Assembly: GCF_014076495.1 (NCBI RefSeq)
Contig: NZ_CP043575.1
Location: 1,302,001-1,366,000 of the forward strand
Reading direction: 5' to 3'
From: Comamonas koreensis
GTDB lineage: Bacteria; Pseudomonadota; Gammaproteobacteria; Burkholderiales; Burkholderiaceae_C
DNA: 64,000 nucleotides
This document shows, one piece after another, positions 17,074 to 26,634 of this stretch. The stretch's first letter is position 1; each line of letters opens with the position of its first letter. The notes under the pieces were generated by a model. It saw only the letters and a list, made by a program, of their open reading frames with translations, made no database searches and was not told where the DNA came from. A program made the position numbers and the translations under genes.

Positions 17074-17654
17074 GCGTGCTCCTTGGAGGCAGCGTCGCTG
17101 TCTTCGGAGAACACATGGGCGAAGCTGGCCCGGCCCTGGCGCAGGAACAGGCCCAGTGCGCGCACGGTGATCAGCGACGAGAACACCGGCAGCCAGATGG
17201 AGTACCACCACTGCGGCACGCCAATGCCCGGCGAGGTCTCTTCGTAGCGGTAGTCATCAACCACCACGCGGATGCTGAGCACGCAAATGAGTGCAAACAG
17301 CAGCGCCACCGTCAACGCGCCAAAGCGGGCAAAGGCCTTGCGCCGGCGCGCGTCGCCACGCTCGGCAAAGTACTCGATGCGGATATGCAGGTTGCGCGCC
17401 ACCGCGGCCGAGCCAGCCACCATGGCCAGCAAGATCATCAGGAACACCGAGATCTCTTCGGTCCAGGCAAAGGAGCCGTCGGTGAAATAGCGCACGATGA
17501 CGTTGGCAAAGGTGATGAGCGCCAACAGCGCCATGATCACGACCGTGAGCCAGTCCTCCAGCCACAGCCCTTTGGCGGGTGCGGGCTCGCTGGGGAGCGT
17601 GGTGGAAGGGGCAGCGCTGCTGCGGCCCGAAGCATGAGGGGAGGGTGATGCCAT
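17070..17654 (-). CDS. dctQ: TRAP transporter small permease, DctQ family
   Basis: A 194-residue four-helix membrane protein. The N-terminal 30 residues are Ser/Pro/Ala-rich and cytoplasmic; helices follow at about residues 32-55, 65-85, 108-130 and 148-170, with the family pattern ANVIVRYFTDGSFAWTEEIS between the first two. Start at ATG 17654 gives the usual length; no strong ribosome site is visible there. It opens the dctQMP operon and is divergent from the LysR gene at 17935, which is the likely regulator. Confidence 0.88.
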   Translation of the reverse strand: MASPSPHASGRSSAAPSTTLPSEPAPAKGLWLEDWLTVVIMALLALITFANVIVRYFTDGSFAWTEEISVFLMILLAMVAGSAAVARNLHIRIEYFAERGDARRRKAFARFGALTVALLFALICVLSIRVVVDDYRYEETSPGIGVPQWWYSIWLPVFSSLITVRALGLFLRQGRASFAHVFSEDSDAASKEHA

Positions 17655-17728
17655 AACAACCGGTCGCGAGAGGGCTCGGCAGAGCCAAGGGTGAATGCGG
17701 AAAACACAAACCGCCTTGTGAGCGGACC

Positions 17729-17752
17729 ATCGGTATCGGATAGATCGGTATC
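17729..17752. promoter_or_regulatory. tandem 9-bp direct repeat between TRAP operon and LysR gene
   Basis: ATCGGTATC at 17729-17737 and 17744-17752, a 15-bp period, in the 280-bp divergent spacer. LysR proteins contact sites in such spacers; this is a candidate recognition element, inferred from position and repetition only. Confidence 0.4.
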
Positions 17753-17934
17753 TGCGGCAGCGCCGCGCCTGGCGGGTGGGCCAGTGGGGCCCGATTATGG
17801 CCTTGAAAGAACGGCTTGCAAGCCATCCATTTCCCGGGGATGGCGCGCTGCAGTCGCCTGCGTTGCGGGCGTCGGCCTGGCATCGGGCCTGCCCACTTGC
17901 AGCGGACTGCCATTGGCGTGTGGATAATGCGCGG

Positions 17935-18873
17935 ATGGAAACCAAGTGGCTTGAAGATTTTGTGAGTCTGGCGGAGACGCGTAGTTTCAGCCGGTCGGCG
18001 CAGTTGCGCCATGTCACCCAGCCGGCATTCTCTCGGCGGATTCAGGCGCTGGAGTCCTGGGCGGGGGCCGATCTGGTGGACCGCAGCTCCTACCCGACGC
18101 GGCTGACGCCCGCGGGCAAGACGCTATACAACCAGGCCATCGAGATCCTGCAGGCGGTGCAGAGCACGCGCGCGATGCTGCGTGTGCACTCGTCCTCGGG
18201 CAAGGACATCATCGATTTTGCCGTTCCGCATACGCTGGCTTTTACCTTCTTCCCCACCTGGGTGTCGGGCCTGCGCAATGACTTTGGCCTGTTCAAGAGC
18301 CGCTTGATCGCGCTCAATGTGCACGATGCGGTGATGCGCCTGGTCGAGGGCGGCTGCGACCTGCTCATTGCCTACCACCATGAATCCCAGCCCATCCAGC
18401 TGGACCCGCAACGCTATGAAATGGTGAGCCTGGGCCGCGAGGTGATGGCGCCTTATTGCAAGCCCGGGCTCGATGGCCTGCCGCTTTTCCTGCTGCCCGG
18501 AGCGGCGGACGTGCCGCTGCCGTTTTTGGGCTACGCGCCGGGGGCCTACCTCAGCCGCGTCACGGACCTGGCCCTCAAGCAGGCGCCTGAGCCCGCGTAT
18601 CTGGACCGCGTCTACGAGACCGACATGGCCGAAGGGCTCAAGGCCATGGCGATGGAAGGGCATGGTCTGGCCTTTTTGCCGCAGAGCGCGGCCAAGAAGG
18701 AGCTCAAGGCCAAGAAGCTCGTGCGTGCCGACTACCCCAGCTCAGCGCAGTGGGAAGTGGCAATGGATGTGCGCGCCTACCGGGAAAAGCCCCAGTCCAG
18801 CGATGCGGTCAAGACTGGCGCGCAGGCCCTGTGGGACTACCTCGTCTCCCGCAACGCCGCACATAATCCATGA
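17935..18873 (+). CDS. LysR-family transcriptional regulator
   Basis: A 312-residue regulator. Winged HTH at residues 1-65: WLEDFVSLAETRSFSRSAQL, then RHVTQPAFSRRIQALESWAG, with the helix RLTPAGKTLYNQAIEILQAV after it; the rest is the two-lobed effector domain. The ATG at 17935 is the natural start for this family (METKWLEDF), though the frame is open to 17776. Divergent to dctQMP and so probably its activator, responding to the imported anion; this is inference from arrangement. The end of the gene meets an AT-rich spacer before the glutamate transporter. Confidence 0.92.
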   Translation: METKWLEDFVSLAETRSFSRSAQLRHVTQPAFSRRIQALESWAGADLVDRSSYPTRLTPAGKTLYNQAIEILQAVQSTRAMLRVHSSSGKDIIDFAVPHTLAFTFFPTWVSGLRNDFGLFKSRLIALNVHDAVMRLVEGGCDLLIAYHHESQPIQLDPQRYEMVSLGREVMAPYCKPGLDGLPLFLLPGAADVPLPFLGYAPGAYLSRVTDLALKQAPEPAYLDRVYETDMAEGLKAMAMEGHGLAFLPQSAAKKELKAKKLVRADYPSSAQWEVAMDVRAYREKPQSSDAVKTGAQALWDYLVSRNAAHNP

Positions 18874-19164
18874 TGTCTATAAGAATATAGATAAATTGGA
18901 TTTGCAGGGTAATTTCTAATATGCGGCTTAAATTTTCTGTGCAATGCTTGCGGATTGCTCGTGTTGCAGTTGGTTAGATGTACGCGATTTGTTCGAAAAA
19001 GGCTATGAATTGTTAGCAATTCATTGGTAATTTTCCGGATAATTGCACTGCTCAGTTTGCTGGCATTATCTGGACGGACTGCACAATACGTAGCGTGTCA
19101 GTTGTCGCTTTGGCGTCTGTTGAGGCCCATAGTCGACCACTTAATTGATTTATCTGGAGGTCTG
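18874..19164. promoter_or_regulatory. AT-rich leader/promoter region of the glutamate transporter operon
   Basis: 291 bp without a gene. It is much more AT-rich than its surroundings and includes the perfect dyad ATGAATTG-ttag-CAATTCAT at 19005-19024, which could be an operator or a short transcript hairpin. GGAGG at 19156-19160 is the ribosome site of the binding protein gene. No sigma-54 site that I trust is visible. Confidence 0.5.
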
Positions 19165-20067
19165 ATGATGAAGAAACATTTGCTGGCTTTTGCGGTCGCA
19201 GCGGTTGCTGCAGGTAGCGCGTTTGCGCAAGCGGGCGATACGCTGGCCAAGATCAAGTCGTCTGGCAGCATCACCCTGGGTGTGCGCGAGTCTTCGGGCC
19301 TGGGCTACACGCTGGGTAACGGCAAGTATGTTGGCTTCCACACCGAGATGGCTGAGCACATCGTAAGCGACCTGCAAAAGCAGCTGGGCCTGGCCAAGCT
19401 GGACATCAAGTACCAGCCCGTGACCTCGCAAAACCGCGTGCCGCTGGTGCAAAACGGTACCGTGGATCTGGAGTGCGGCTCCACCACCAATAACCAGTCG
19501 CGCCAAAAGGATGCTGCGTTCGCCTTCACCACCTACGTGGAAGAAGTGCGCATCGCTGTGAAGGCCAACTCCGGCATCACCGGCATCAAGGACCTCAACG
19601 GCAAGACCATCGTGACCACGACCGGTACCACGTCGGTGCAGACCCTGCGCAAGAACAAGCGCGCTGATGGCCTGACCTTCAAGGAAGTCATGGGCAAGGA
19701 CCACGCGGACAGCTTCCTGATGCTGGAGTCTGGCCGCGCCGATGCCTTCATCATGGACGGCTCCATCCTGGCCGCCAACATCTCCAAGTCCAAGGCACCT
19801 GCTGACTACAAGGTCGTCGGCGAAGTGCTGTCGGTCGAGCCGATCGCCTGCATGCTGCGCAAGGACGACACCGCCTTCAAGAAGGCTGTGGACGACTCCA
19901 TCGTGCGGCAGATCAAGGACGGCTCGCTCGAGAAGCTGTACGACAAGTGGTTCATGCAACCTATCCCTCCTAACAACGTGAAGGTGGGCCTGCCGCTGTC
20001 GGCTGCAACCAAGGATGCTTGGGCCAACCCGAACGACAAGCCCATGGAAGCCTACGAAGTCAAGTAA
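19165..20067 (+). CDS. gltI: glutamate/aspartate-type ABC transporter periplasmic binding protein
   Basis: A 300-residue family 3 solute-binding protein. MMKKHLLAFAVAAVAAGSAF forms the signal peptide, cleaved after AQA. Ligand-domain features: SSGSITLGVRESSGLGYTLG, then GTVDLECGSTTNNQSRQKDA and TYVEEVRIAVKANSGITGIK, and DLNGKTIVTTTGTTSVQTLR, which match the GltI/acidic amino-acid branch. Start is ATG 19165 or the adjacent ATG 19168; GGAGG ends at 19160. First of four same-strand genes (receptor, two permeases, ATPase), a complete polar amino-acid importer. Codon usage appears biased to preferred codons, as in highly expressed transport genes. Confidence 0.93.
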   Translation: MMKKHLLAFAVAAVAAGSAFAQAGDTLAKIKSSGSITLGVRESSGLGYTLGNGKYVGFHTEMAEHIVSDLQKQLGLAKLDIKYQPVTSQNRVPLVQNGTVDLECGSTTNNQSRQKDAAFAFTTYVEEVRIAVKANSGITGIKDLNGKTIVTTTGTTSVQTLRKNKRADGLTFKEVMGKDHADSFLMLESGRADAFIMDGSILAANISKSKAPADYKVVGEVLSVEPIACMLRKDDTAFKKAVDDSIVRQIKDGSLEKLYDKWFMQPIPPNNVKVGLPLSAATKDAWANPNDKPMEAYEVK

Positions 20068-20191
20068 GCACACCATTTAGGTACCGCCCTTCCAGCCTGG
20101 GGTTTGGGGGGGCGTTTTTGTTGGTACTGGTTTCTGTCAGTTGCGACCAGGCACCAAACATTGCTACAAAGACAAAAAAAGAGGTAGTCCT

Positions 20192-20947
20192 ATGAATTGG
20201 GATTGGCAAGTATTTTGTGAAGACACGATTGAGCGCCAGGTCGTGCAGGGCTGTTTCGGTAAAAACGGCGATGTCACGTATCTGGACTGGTTGTTGTCTG
20301 CGTGGGGATGGACTATCTCCGTTTCCTTGTGTGCGCTGGTGATCGCGCTGGTGGTGGGCTCCATCATCGGTACCTTGCGTACCCTGCCTGACCGGCCCTG
20401 GACGGTGCGTCTGGGCAATGCCTGGGTGGAGTTGTTCCGAAACATCCCCCTGCTGGTGCAAATTTTCCTGTGGTACCACGTCGTGCCCGCCATCTTCCCC
20501 GCACTCAAGCAAGTGCCTGGGTTCCTGCTGGTGGTGCTGGCGCTGGGCTTTTTCACCTCGGCGCGTATTGCCGAGCAGCTGCGTGCCGGTATCCTGGCGC
20601 TGCCCCGTGGCCAGCGTTATGCGGGTATGGCGCTGGGTTTCACGACCTTCCAGTACTACCGCTATGTGCTGCTGCCCATGGCCTACCGCATCATCATTCC
20701 GCCGCTCACCAGCGAGTCGATGAACATCTTCAAGAACTCGTCCGTGGCCTTTGCCGTGTCGGTGGCCGAGCTGACCTTGTTCGCGATGCAGGCGCAAGAG
20801 GAAACCTCTCGCGGCATCGAGGTCTACCTGGCGGTGACCGCGCTGTACATGATCTCGGCATTCGTGATCAACCGCATCATGGCCTTCATTGAAAAGAAGA
20901 GCCGTATCCCGGGCTTCATTGCCGCTGGCGGCTCCGGAGGTCACTGA
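20192..20947 (+). CDS. gltJ: amino-acid ABC transporter permease (GltJ-like)
   Basis: A 251-residue inner-membrane permease. ATG at 20192 follows AGAGGTAG. About five helices; first near residues 40-65 (WGWTISVSLCALVIALVVGS), with the coupling EAA-loop equivalent ALGFTTFQYYRYVLLPMAYR around residue 160 and RNIPLLVQIFLWY in the region typical of HisMQ-type permeases. The N-terminal 30 residues include WDWQVFCEDT, seen in GltJ-type proteins. Ends 1 bp before the start of the second permease gene, so the two are coupled. Forms a heterodimer with the next gene product. Confidence 0.92.
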   Translation: MNWDWQVFCEDTIERQVVQGCFGKNGDVTYLDWLLSAWGWTISVSLCALVIALVVGSIIGTLRTLPDRPWTVRLGNAWVELFRNIPLLVQIFLWYHVVPAIFPALKQVPGFLLVVLALGFFTSARIAEQLRAGILALPRGQRYAGMALGFTTFQYYRYVLLPMAYRIIIPPLTSESMNIFKNSSVAFAVSVAELTLFAMQAQEETSRGIEVYLAVTALYMISAFVINRIMAFIEKKSRIPGFIAAGGSGGH

Positions 20948-20948
20948 G

Positions 20949-21620
20949 ATGAATTTGAATCTTGATTTTTCGTTCTACAACTGGGACCTGATCCAGAACT
21001 TCATCATCAAGGGTCTGATGTTCAGCGTGATGCTGACCATCGTGGCCACCCTGGGTGGTATCTTCTTTGGCACCTTGCTGGCGCTGATGCGCCTGTCGGG
21101 CAAGAAGATCCTCGTGGTGCCGGCCACCATCTATGTCAACGGCATGCGTTCGGTGCCGCTGGTGATGGTGATTCTGTGGTTCTTCCTGCTGGTGCCTTTG
21201 CTGATCGGCAAGCCCATCGGGGCGGAGATGTCAGCGGTTATCACCTTCGTGGCGTTCGAGGCCGCGTACTTCTCCGAGATCATGCGCGCCGGTATCCAGT
21301 CCATTCCGCGTGGCCAGGTGTATGCCGGTCAGGCCGTGGGCATGACCTATGGCCAGAACATGCGTCTGGTGGTGCTGCCCCAGGCTTTCCGCAACATGCT
21401 GCCGGTGCTGCTGACGCAGACCATCATCTTGTTCCAGGATACGTCGCTGGTCTATGCCATTGGCGCCTACGACATGCTCAAGGGCTTTGAGGTGGCAGGC
21501 AAGAATTTCGGCCGTCCGGTCGAGGCCTATCTGGCCGCTGCTGTGCTGTACTTCATCATCTGCTTTACGCTGTCGTGGTTCGTCAAGCGTTTGCACAAGA
21601 AGATCGCCATCATTCGCTGA
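20949..21620 (+). CDS. gltK: amino-acid ABC transporter permease (GltK-like)
   Basis: A 223-residue permease paired with the preceding one. ATG at 20949 has GGAGG about 9 bp upstream and lies 1 bp after the previous stop, so I discard the longer frame. Helix one is GLMFSVMLTIVATLGGIFFG; the EAA-type loop is AVGMTYGQNMRLVVLPQAFR, followed by NMLPVLLTQTIILFQDTSLV, all standard for HisM/GltK proteins. Cytosolic loops contact the ATPase encoded 24 bp downstream. Confidence 0.92.
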   Translation: MNLNLDFSFYNWDLIQNFIIKGLMFSVMLTIVATLGGIFFGTLLALMRLSGKKILVVPATIYVNGMRSVPLVMVILWFFLLVPLLIGKPIGAEMSAVITFVAFEAAYFSEIMRAGIQSIPRGQVYAGQAVGMTYGQNMRLVVLPQAFRNMLPVLLTQTIILFQDTSLVYAIGAYDMLKGFEVAGKNFGRPVEAYLAAAVLYFIICFTLSWFVKRLHKKIAIIR

Positions 21621-21644
21621 TGCGGCAATACAAAGGATATCCAA

Positions 21645-22382
<738 letters not shown>

Positions 22383-22406
22383 TTGCAGCGCAGCTCGCAC
22401 CCAACC

Positions 22407-22432
22407 ATGGCCGCTTATGCGGCCATTTTTTA
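22407..22432 (+). terminator. intrinsic terminator of the glt operon
   Basis: Stem ATGGCCGC / GCGGCCAT, loop TTAT, then a run of T. Confidence 0.92.
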
Positions 22433-22561
22433 TCGGCAAAGTTAATGGGGGGAGGGGGCTGGCCTCCCGTGGACAGACGCATGCTGGGAGGCTTGGCGGT
22501 GAGCGCCGTGGCTCAGCAGCTGGTGGGAGGGCAGGGGCCGCAGAACGCGGCCCCCGAACGG

Positions 22562-23467
22562 TCAGTTGTCGAACTTGTCGCTGGGGAAGCGCAGCATGTC
22601 GGTGAGCAGGTAGGACATCGGCACGTTCAGTGCAAAGCTCTTGCCCGGCAGCGGCGACTCGAACCACTTCTTGTACAGGCGCGTGATTTCGTAGTTCTGC
22701 GACAGCACGCGCATCTCGGCGTCGAACACCTTCTTCATGCGCACGTCGGTGTCGCGCATCATCAGCGACAGCGGCTCGATCGACATCAGCTTGCCAATCA
22801 GCTTGACCTGCTCGGGCTTGTCTGACTGCGCGCGGTGGGCCGCCAGCAGGATGTCGTCCATCAGCCAGACATCGGCCGTGCCCGCTTGCACGGCCTTGAA
22901 GCAGGCGTCATGGGTGAGGCACTCGCTGTGCTGGATCTTGAGGCCATTGATGGCCACGCGGCGCTCGAGCACCTGCAGCGACGTGGTGCCCTTGGTGGTG
23001 ATCACGCGCTTGCCCGAGAGGTCATCGACTTCGTTGATGCCGCTGTCAGACTTGACCAGCATGCGCACGCCAGCGATGTAATAGGGCAGGCTGAAGGACA
23101 CATGCTTGCTCTCGCGCCGGTCCTTGGTGTTGGTGGTGTTGCTGCAATCGACATCAATGGCGCCGCTGGACAGGTCGGTAAAGCGGGTCTGGCCATTGAT
23201 GGCGCGGTACTGGATATCGAGCTTGGCCAGGCCCATGCTCTGCTGGAGCTTGGCAATCAGCGCCTGGCAGATGTCGATGGCGTAGCCCACTGGTTTCTTG
23301 GTCTCGCCCATCTCGTAGGCAAAAGGCAGGCCGTCGGGGCGGTAGCCCACGGTGATGCGCTGTGCCTCCCGGATCTTGTCCCAGCTGTCGGGCAAAGGGG
23401 TCTGAGCCAGGCTGCTGCTGGCAAGGCACAGCAGCACAGCGCCGCGAAAAATATGGTTTAGCCACAT
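22562..23467 (-). CDS. second family 3 amino-acid-binding protein, paralogue of the glt receptor
   Basis: A 301-residue periplasmic binding protein. MWLNHIFRGAVLLCLASSSLA is the signal peptide. The core repeats the layout of the gltI product: ITVGYRPDGLPFAYEMGETK, SSGAIDVDCSNTTNTKDRRE, DLSGKRVITTKGTTSLQVLE, and TADVWLMDDILLAAHRAQSD. The 'DCSNTTNTKDRRE' stretch corresponds to 'ECGSTTNNQSRQK' of the neighbour, so the same amino-carboxylate pocket is likely. It faces the glt operon on the opposite strand and has no permease of its own, so it may share the GltJKL membrane complex and widen its substrate range. TCTATG-N5-CATAGA at 23503-23519 lies 36 bp upstream of its start. Confidence 0.88.
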   Translation of the reverse strand: MWLNHIFRGAVLLCLASSSLAQTPLPDSWDKIREAQRITVGYRPDGLPFAYEMGETKKPVGYAIDICQALIAKLQQSMGLAKLDIQYRAINGQTRFTDLSSGAIDVDCSNTTNTKDRRESKHVSFSLPYYIAGVRMLVKSDSGINEVDDLSGKRVITTKGTTSLQVLERRVAINGLKIQHSECLTHDACFKAVQAGTADVWLMDDILLAAHRAQSDKPEQVKLIGKLMSIEPLSLMMRDTDVRMKKVFDAEMRVLSQNYEITRLYKKWFESPLPGKSFALNVPMSYLLTDMLRFPSDKFDN

Positions 23468-23620
23468 GTTGCACAGTCCTTGATTAAGAATTCCTACAGC
23501 TGTCTATGATACGCATAGAGACTGTGTACTCTATGGGCACCTACCCTTAACATTGAGTTACCTTTATCCAATGCTCGGGGACTGTGATGACGCCGGCATG
23601 ACCGGTGCGACAATGGCGGA

Positions 23621-24664
23621 ATGAGCACCGCACCCTCTTCCATCAGCATCATCCGACCCGACGACTGGCACATCCATCTGCGCGATGACGCCGCCTTAGC
23701 CACCACCGTGGCCCATGCCGCGCGGCAATTTGCCCGTGCCATCGTCATGCCCAACCTCAAGCCCCCGGTCACGACCGCCGAGCTGGCCCAGGCCTACAAG
23801 GCGCGCATTGTGGCGGCCATCCCCCAGGGCCTGAAGTTCGAGCCGCTGATGACCCTGTACCTGACGGACAAACTCGCCCCCGAGGAGATCGTGCGCGCCA
23901 AGGCTGCCGGCGTTGTGGCCTGCAAGCTCTACCCCGCTGGTGCCACCACCAACAGCGACCATGGCGTGACCGATATCCGCAAGATCTACCCGACCCTGGA
24001 GGCGATGCAGCGCGAAGGCATGCTGCTCTTGGTGCACGGTGAGGTGACCGGCAGCGATGTGGACCTGTTCGACCGCGAGGCGGCCTTTATCGACCAGCAC
24101 ATGGTGCCGCTGCGCCGCGATTTCCCCGAGCTGAAAATCGTGTTCGAGCACATCACCACGCGCGAAGCGGCCCAGTATGTGACCGAGAGCGACTGCTTTG
24201 TCGGCGCCACCATCACGCCCCAGCATCTGCTGTTCAACCGCAACGCGATCTTTACGGGTGGCATTCGACCGCACTACTACTGCCTGCCCGTGCTCAAGCG
24301 CGAGGAGCACCGCCTGGCGCTGGTGCAGGCGGCCACCAGTGGCAACCCCAAGTTCTTCCTGGGCACCGACAGCGCGCCGCATGCCGCCCAGCTCAAGGAA
24401 CACGCCACCGGCTGCGCCGGCTGCTACAGCGCCCATGCCGCTATCGAGATGTATGCCGAGGCCTTTGACAAGGTCGGGGCGCTGGACAAGCTCGAAGGCT
24501 TTGCCAGCCTGCATGGCGCGGATTTCTACAACCTGCCGCGCAATACCGACCGCATCACGCTGGTGCGCGAGTCCTGGACCCCGCCCGAGTCCTACCCCTT
24601 TGGCCAGGCGGATTTGAAGCCGCTGCGCTCGGGTGAAGCGCTGCCCTGGAAGCTGGCAGACTGA
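23621..24664 (+). CDS. pyrC: dihydroorotase (class II, PyrC)
   Basis: A 347-residue zinc amidohydrolase of pyrimidine synthesis, converting carbamoyl-aspartate to dihydroorotate. Metal site: [10 protein letters not shown] near residue 13-22 (HxH); [20 protein letters not shown] holds the lysine that is carbamylated; LVHGEVTG and FEHITTREA give the next histidines; [11 protein letters not shown] the catalytic Asp. Length and motifs match the E. coli-type enzyme (348 residues). ATG at 23621. Functions in the cytosol; the DUF3025 gene follows by 20 bp and may be co-transcribed. Confidence 0.97.
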   Translation: MSTAPSSISIIRPDDWHIHLRDDAALATTVAHAARQFARAIVMPNLKPPVTTAELAQAYKARIVAAIPQGLKFEPLMTLYLTDKLAPEEIVRAKAAGVVACKLYPAGATTNSDHGVTDIRKIYPTLEAMQREGMLLLVHGEVTGSDVDLFDREAAFIDQHMVPLRRDFPELKIVFEHITTREAAQYVTESDCFVGATITPQHLLFNRNAIFTGGIRPHYYCLPVLKREEHRLALVQAATSGNPKFFLGTDSAPHAAQLKEHATGCAGCYSAHAAIEMYAEAFDKVGALDKLEGFASLHGADFYNLPRNTDRITLVRESWTPPESYPFGQADLKPLRSGEALPWKLAD

Positions 24665-24684
24665 GCGTTTTTATCATTTAATGC

Positions 24685-25473
24685 GTGGATAACCGCGAGG
24701 CCACTGCACAGGATCGGCCCGCGCCGGGCTGGTCCTCGCTGGACTGGCAGGCGCCCTGGCTGCAGCCCTACCGGGCGCTGGGCCTGCAGATCCGCGCGCT
24801 GGATGGTCAGGGCCTGGCCATGCCCGATCTGCTCAACCGCCTGGGCGATTGCGGCCGGCGCTTTGTGCCGCAGTCGGCGCTGCCTGCGAGCGAGGCCTAT
24901 GAAAGCTTTATCGCCCGCAGCGGCTGCGTGCCCACCCGCGAACACATGCATGACGGGCTCAACGGCCTGGTCTGGCAGCGCTTTGCGCGCACCAAGGCAC
25001 GGCTCAATGCCTTGCAGGCCCAGGCCATTGCGCAAGCGGGCGGCGTCGGGGCCAGCCGGGGACCCTTGCGTGATGCCTTGACCTTGTTCGATGAAAACGG
25101 CGCTGTGCTGCTGGCGCCCGCAGCGCTGTGGCAGGCGCTGCAGCAGCGCCAATGGCAGCGGCTCTTTGTCGAGCTGCGGCCACTGTGGCAGCAGGCGCAG
25201 CTCCTCGTCATCGGCCATGCGCTGCTGGAAAAGCTCATCAGCCCCAGAAAACCAATCACCGCGCATGTTTTTTGCCCCCCGCAGCCTTGGCCGATGGTGG
25301 ACAATATCGACGCGGTCATCGCCGATTCTCTGGACGCTGCGCACCTGGCGGGCAAGCCCTTCGCGCCCTTGCCGGTGCTGGGCGTTCCGGGATGGTGCCA
25401 GGAAAACCAGCATGTTTCCTTCTACGATGACCCAGACGTATTTCGCTCGGCCCGACGGCCACAAATATCATAA
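24685..25473 (+). CDS. DUF3025 family protein
   Basis: A 262-residue cytosolic protein of unknown function. Recognised by the DUF3025 pattern: WQAPWLQPYRALGLQIRALD near the start, RFVPQSALPASEAYESFIAR, then the most conserved HDGLNGLVWQRFARTKARLN near residue 90, and FDENGAVLLAP. The start must be GTG at 24685, because the ATG 5 bp before it leads straight to a stop (ATG CGT GGA TAA). Follows pyrC by 20 bp. No role is known; no catalytic motif is evident beyond the conserved HDxxNxxxW block. Confidence 0.82.
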   Translation: MDNREATAQDRPAPGWSSLDWQAPWLQPYRALGLQIRALDGQGLAMPDLLNRLGDCGRRFVPQSALPASEAYESFIARSGCVPTREHMHDGLNGLVWQRFARTKARLNALQAQAIAQAGGVGASRGPLRDALTLFDENGAVLLAPAALWQALQQRQWQRLFVELRPLWQQAQLLVIGHALLEKLISPRKPITAHVFCPPQPWPMVDNIDAVIADSLDAAHLAGKPFAPLPVLGVPGWCQENQHVSFYDDPDVFRSARRPQIS

Positions 25474-25573
25474 GCACCCGCCGTCGCCATAAAGTGGAGG
25501 TAAGGTCTTGAATTCGCAAGACATTGCCCCCAGCTATCGAGCACTGTGTTCCCCTCCTTGGAGAATCGACCCC

Positions 25574-26452
25574 ATGAAACGAATGTTCCTTTTTCTGGCG
25601 ACCAACATCGCCGTGGTTGTGGTGCTGGGCATTGTTGCCAGCCTGCTCGGTGTCAACCGCTACCTGACTGCCAATGGCCTGAACCTCGGGGCGCTGCTCG
25701 GCTTTGCCTTCATCATGGGTTTTGGCGGCGCCATCATCTCCTTGCTGATGAGCAAGCCCATCGCCAAGATGAGCATGGGCGTCAAGATCATCAACCAGCC
25801 CCAAAGCGCTGACGAGGCCTGGATTGTCGAGACCGTGCGTCGCTTCTCCGACCAGGCCGGCATCCAGATGCCCGAGGTCGGTATCTATGAGGGCGAGGCC
25901 AACGCGTTTGCGACCGGCGCTTTCAAGAACTCGGCCCTGGTGGCCGTCTCGACCGGGCTGCTGCAAGGCATGACCCGTGAAGAGGTCGAGGCCGTCATCG
26001 GCCACGAGGTGGCCCACGTGGCCAATGGTGACATGGTCACCATGGCGCTGATCCAGGGCGTGATGAACACCTTTGTGGTCTTCCTCTCGCGCGTCATCGG
26101 CTATGCGGTCGATTCCTTTCTGCGCCGCAATGACGAGCAAAGCTCGGGCCCTGGCATTGGCTACATGATCACCACCATCGTGCTCGATATCGTCTTTGGC
26201 TTCCTGGCCGCCATCATCGTGGCCTGGTTCTCGCGCCAGCGCGAGTTCCGCGCCGATGCCGGTGCCGCCCGCCTGATGGGCCGTAAGCAGCCGATGATCA
26301 ATGCGCTGCACCGCCTCGGTGGCATGCACCCTGGCACCTTGCCGCAAAGCATGCAGGCCATGGGCATCACCGGCGGCCTGGGCAAGCTGTTCAGCTCGCA
26401 CCCACCGATCGAAGAGCGTGTGGCCGCGCTGCAAAACAACCCGGTGCAATAA
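25574..26452 (+). CDS. htpX: zinc metalloprotease HtpX
   Basis: A 292-residue inner-membrane protease of the M48B family, which degrades misfolded membrane proteins. Start at ATG 25574 ([20 protein letters not shown]), giving the normal 285-295 residue length; an open frame reaches 25508 but has no family match. Two N-terminal helices, then the zinc motif [13 protein letters not shown] near residue 140, two more hydrophobic segments around 158-175 and 190-215, and [14 protein letters not shown] with the third ligand Glu. The terminator at 26474 closes it. Often under heat or envelope-stress control; no such site is certain here. Confidence 0.95.
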   Translation: MKRMFLFLATNIAVVVVLGIVASLLGVNRYLTANGLNLGALLGFAFIMGFGGAIISLLMSKPIAKMSMGVKIINQPQSADEAWIVETVRRFSDQAGIQMPEVGIYEGEANAFATGAFKNSALVAVSTGLLQGMTREEVEAVIGHEVAHVANGDMVTMALIQGVMNTFVVFLSRVIGYAVDSFLRRNDEQSSGPGIGYMITTIVLDIVFGFLAAIIVAWFSRQREFRADAGAARLMGRKQPMINALHRLGGMHPGTLPQSMQAMGITGGLGKLFSSHPPIEERVAALQNNPVQ

Positions 26453-26473
26453 GGCCCGGTTGGCCGCCTCACC

Positions 26474-26501
26474 AAAGCACTGCCTCGGCAGTGCTTTTTT
26501 T
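26474..26501 (+). terminator. intrinsic terminator after htpX
   Basis: Stem AAAGCACTGCC / GGCAGTGCTTT with a 2-base loop and a T-run. Confidence 0.92.
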
Positions 26502-26634
26502 GTGGGCGATGGGCGGCTGGCCGGCGTTTCACTGGCATGTTTGAACCCGCTTTTACCGCTGATTTACGCGCCGCTCACCGGGCGTTAAGCTGGCGCGCCT
26601 TCAATGGAGTTCTTGCAATGACTGGAGATACACC

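Noticed and set aside
14470..17247. 925-codon plus-strand open frame opposite the TRAP operon
   Set aside because: Gln/His/Arg-rich shadow of dctP, dctM and dctQ; no ribosome site and no family pattern.
19024..19164. N-terminal extension of the gltI protein to 19024
   Set aside because: The extension is not signal-like in the right place; GGAGG at 19156 and MMKKHLLAF mark the real start.
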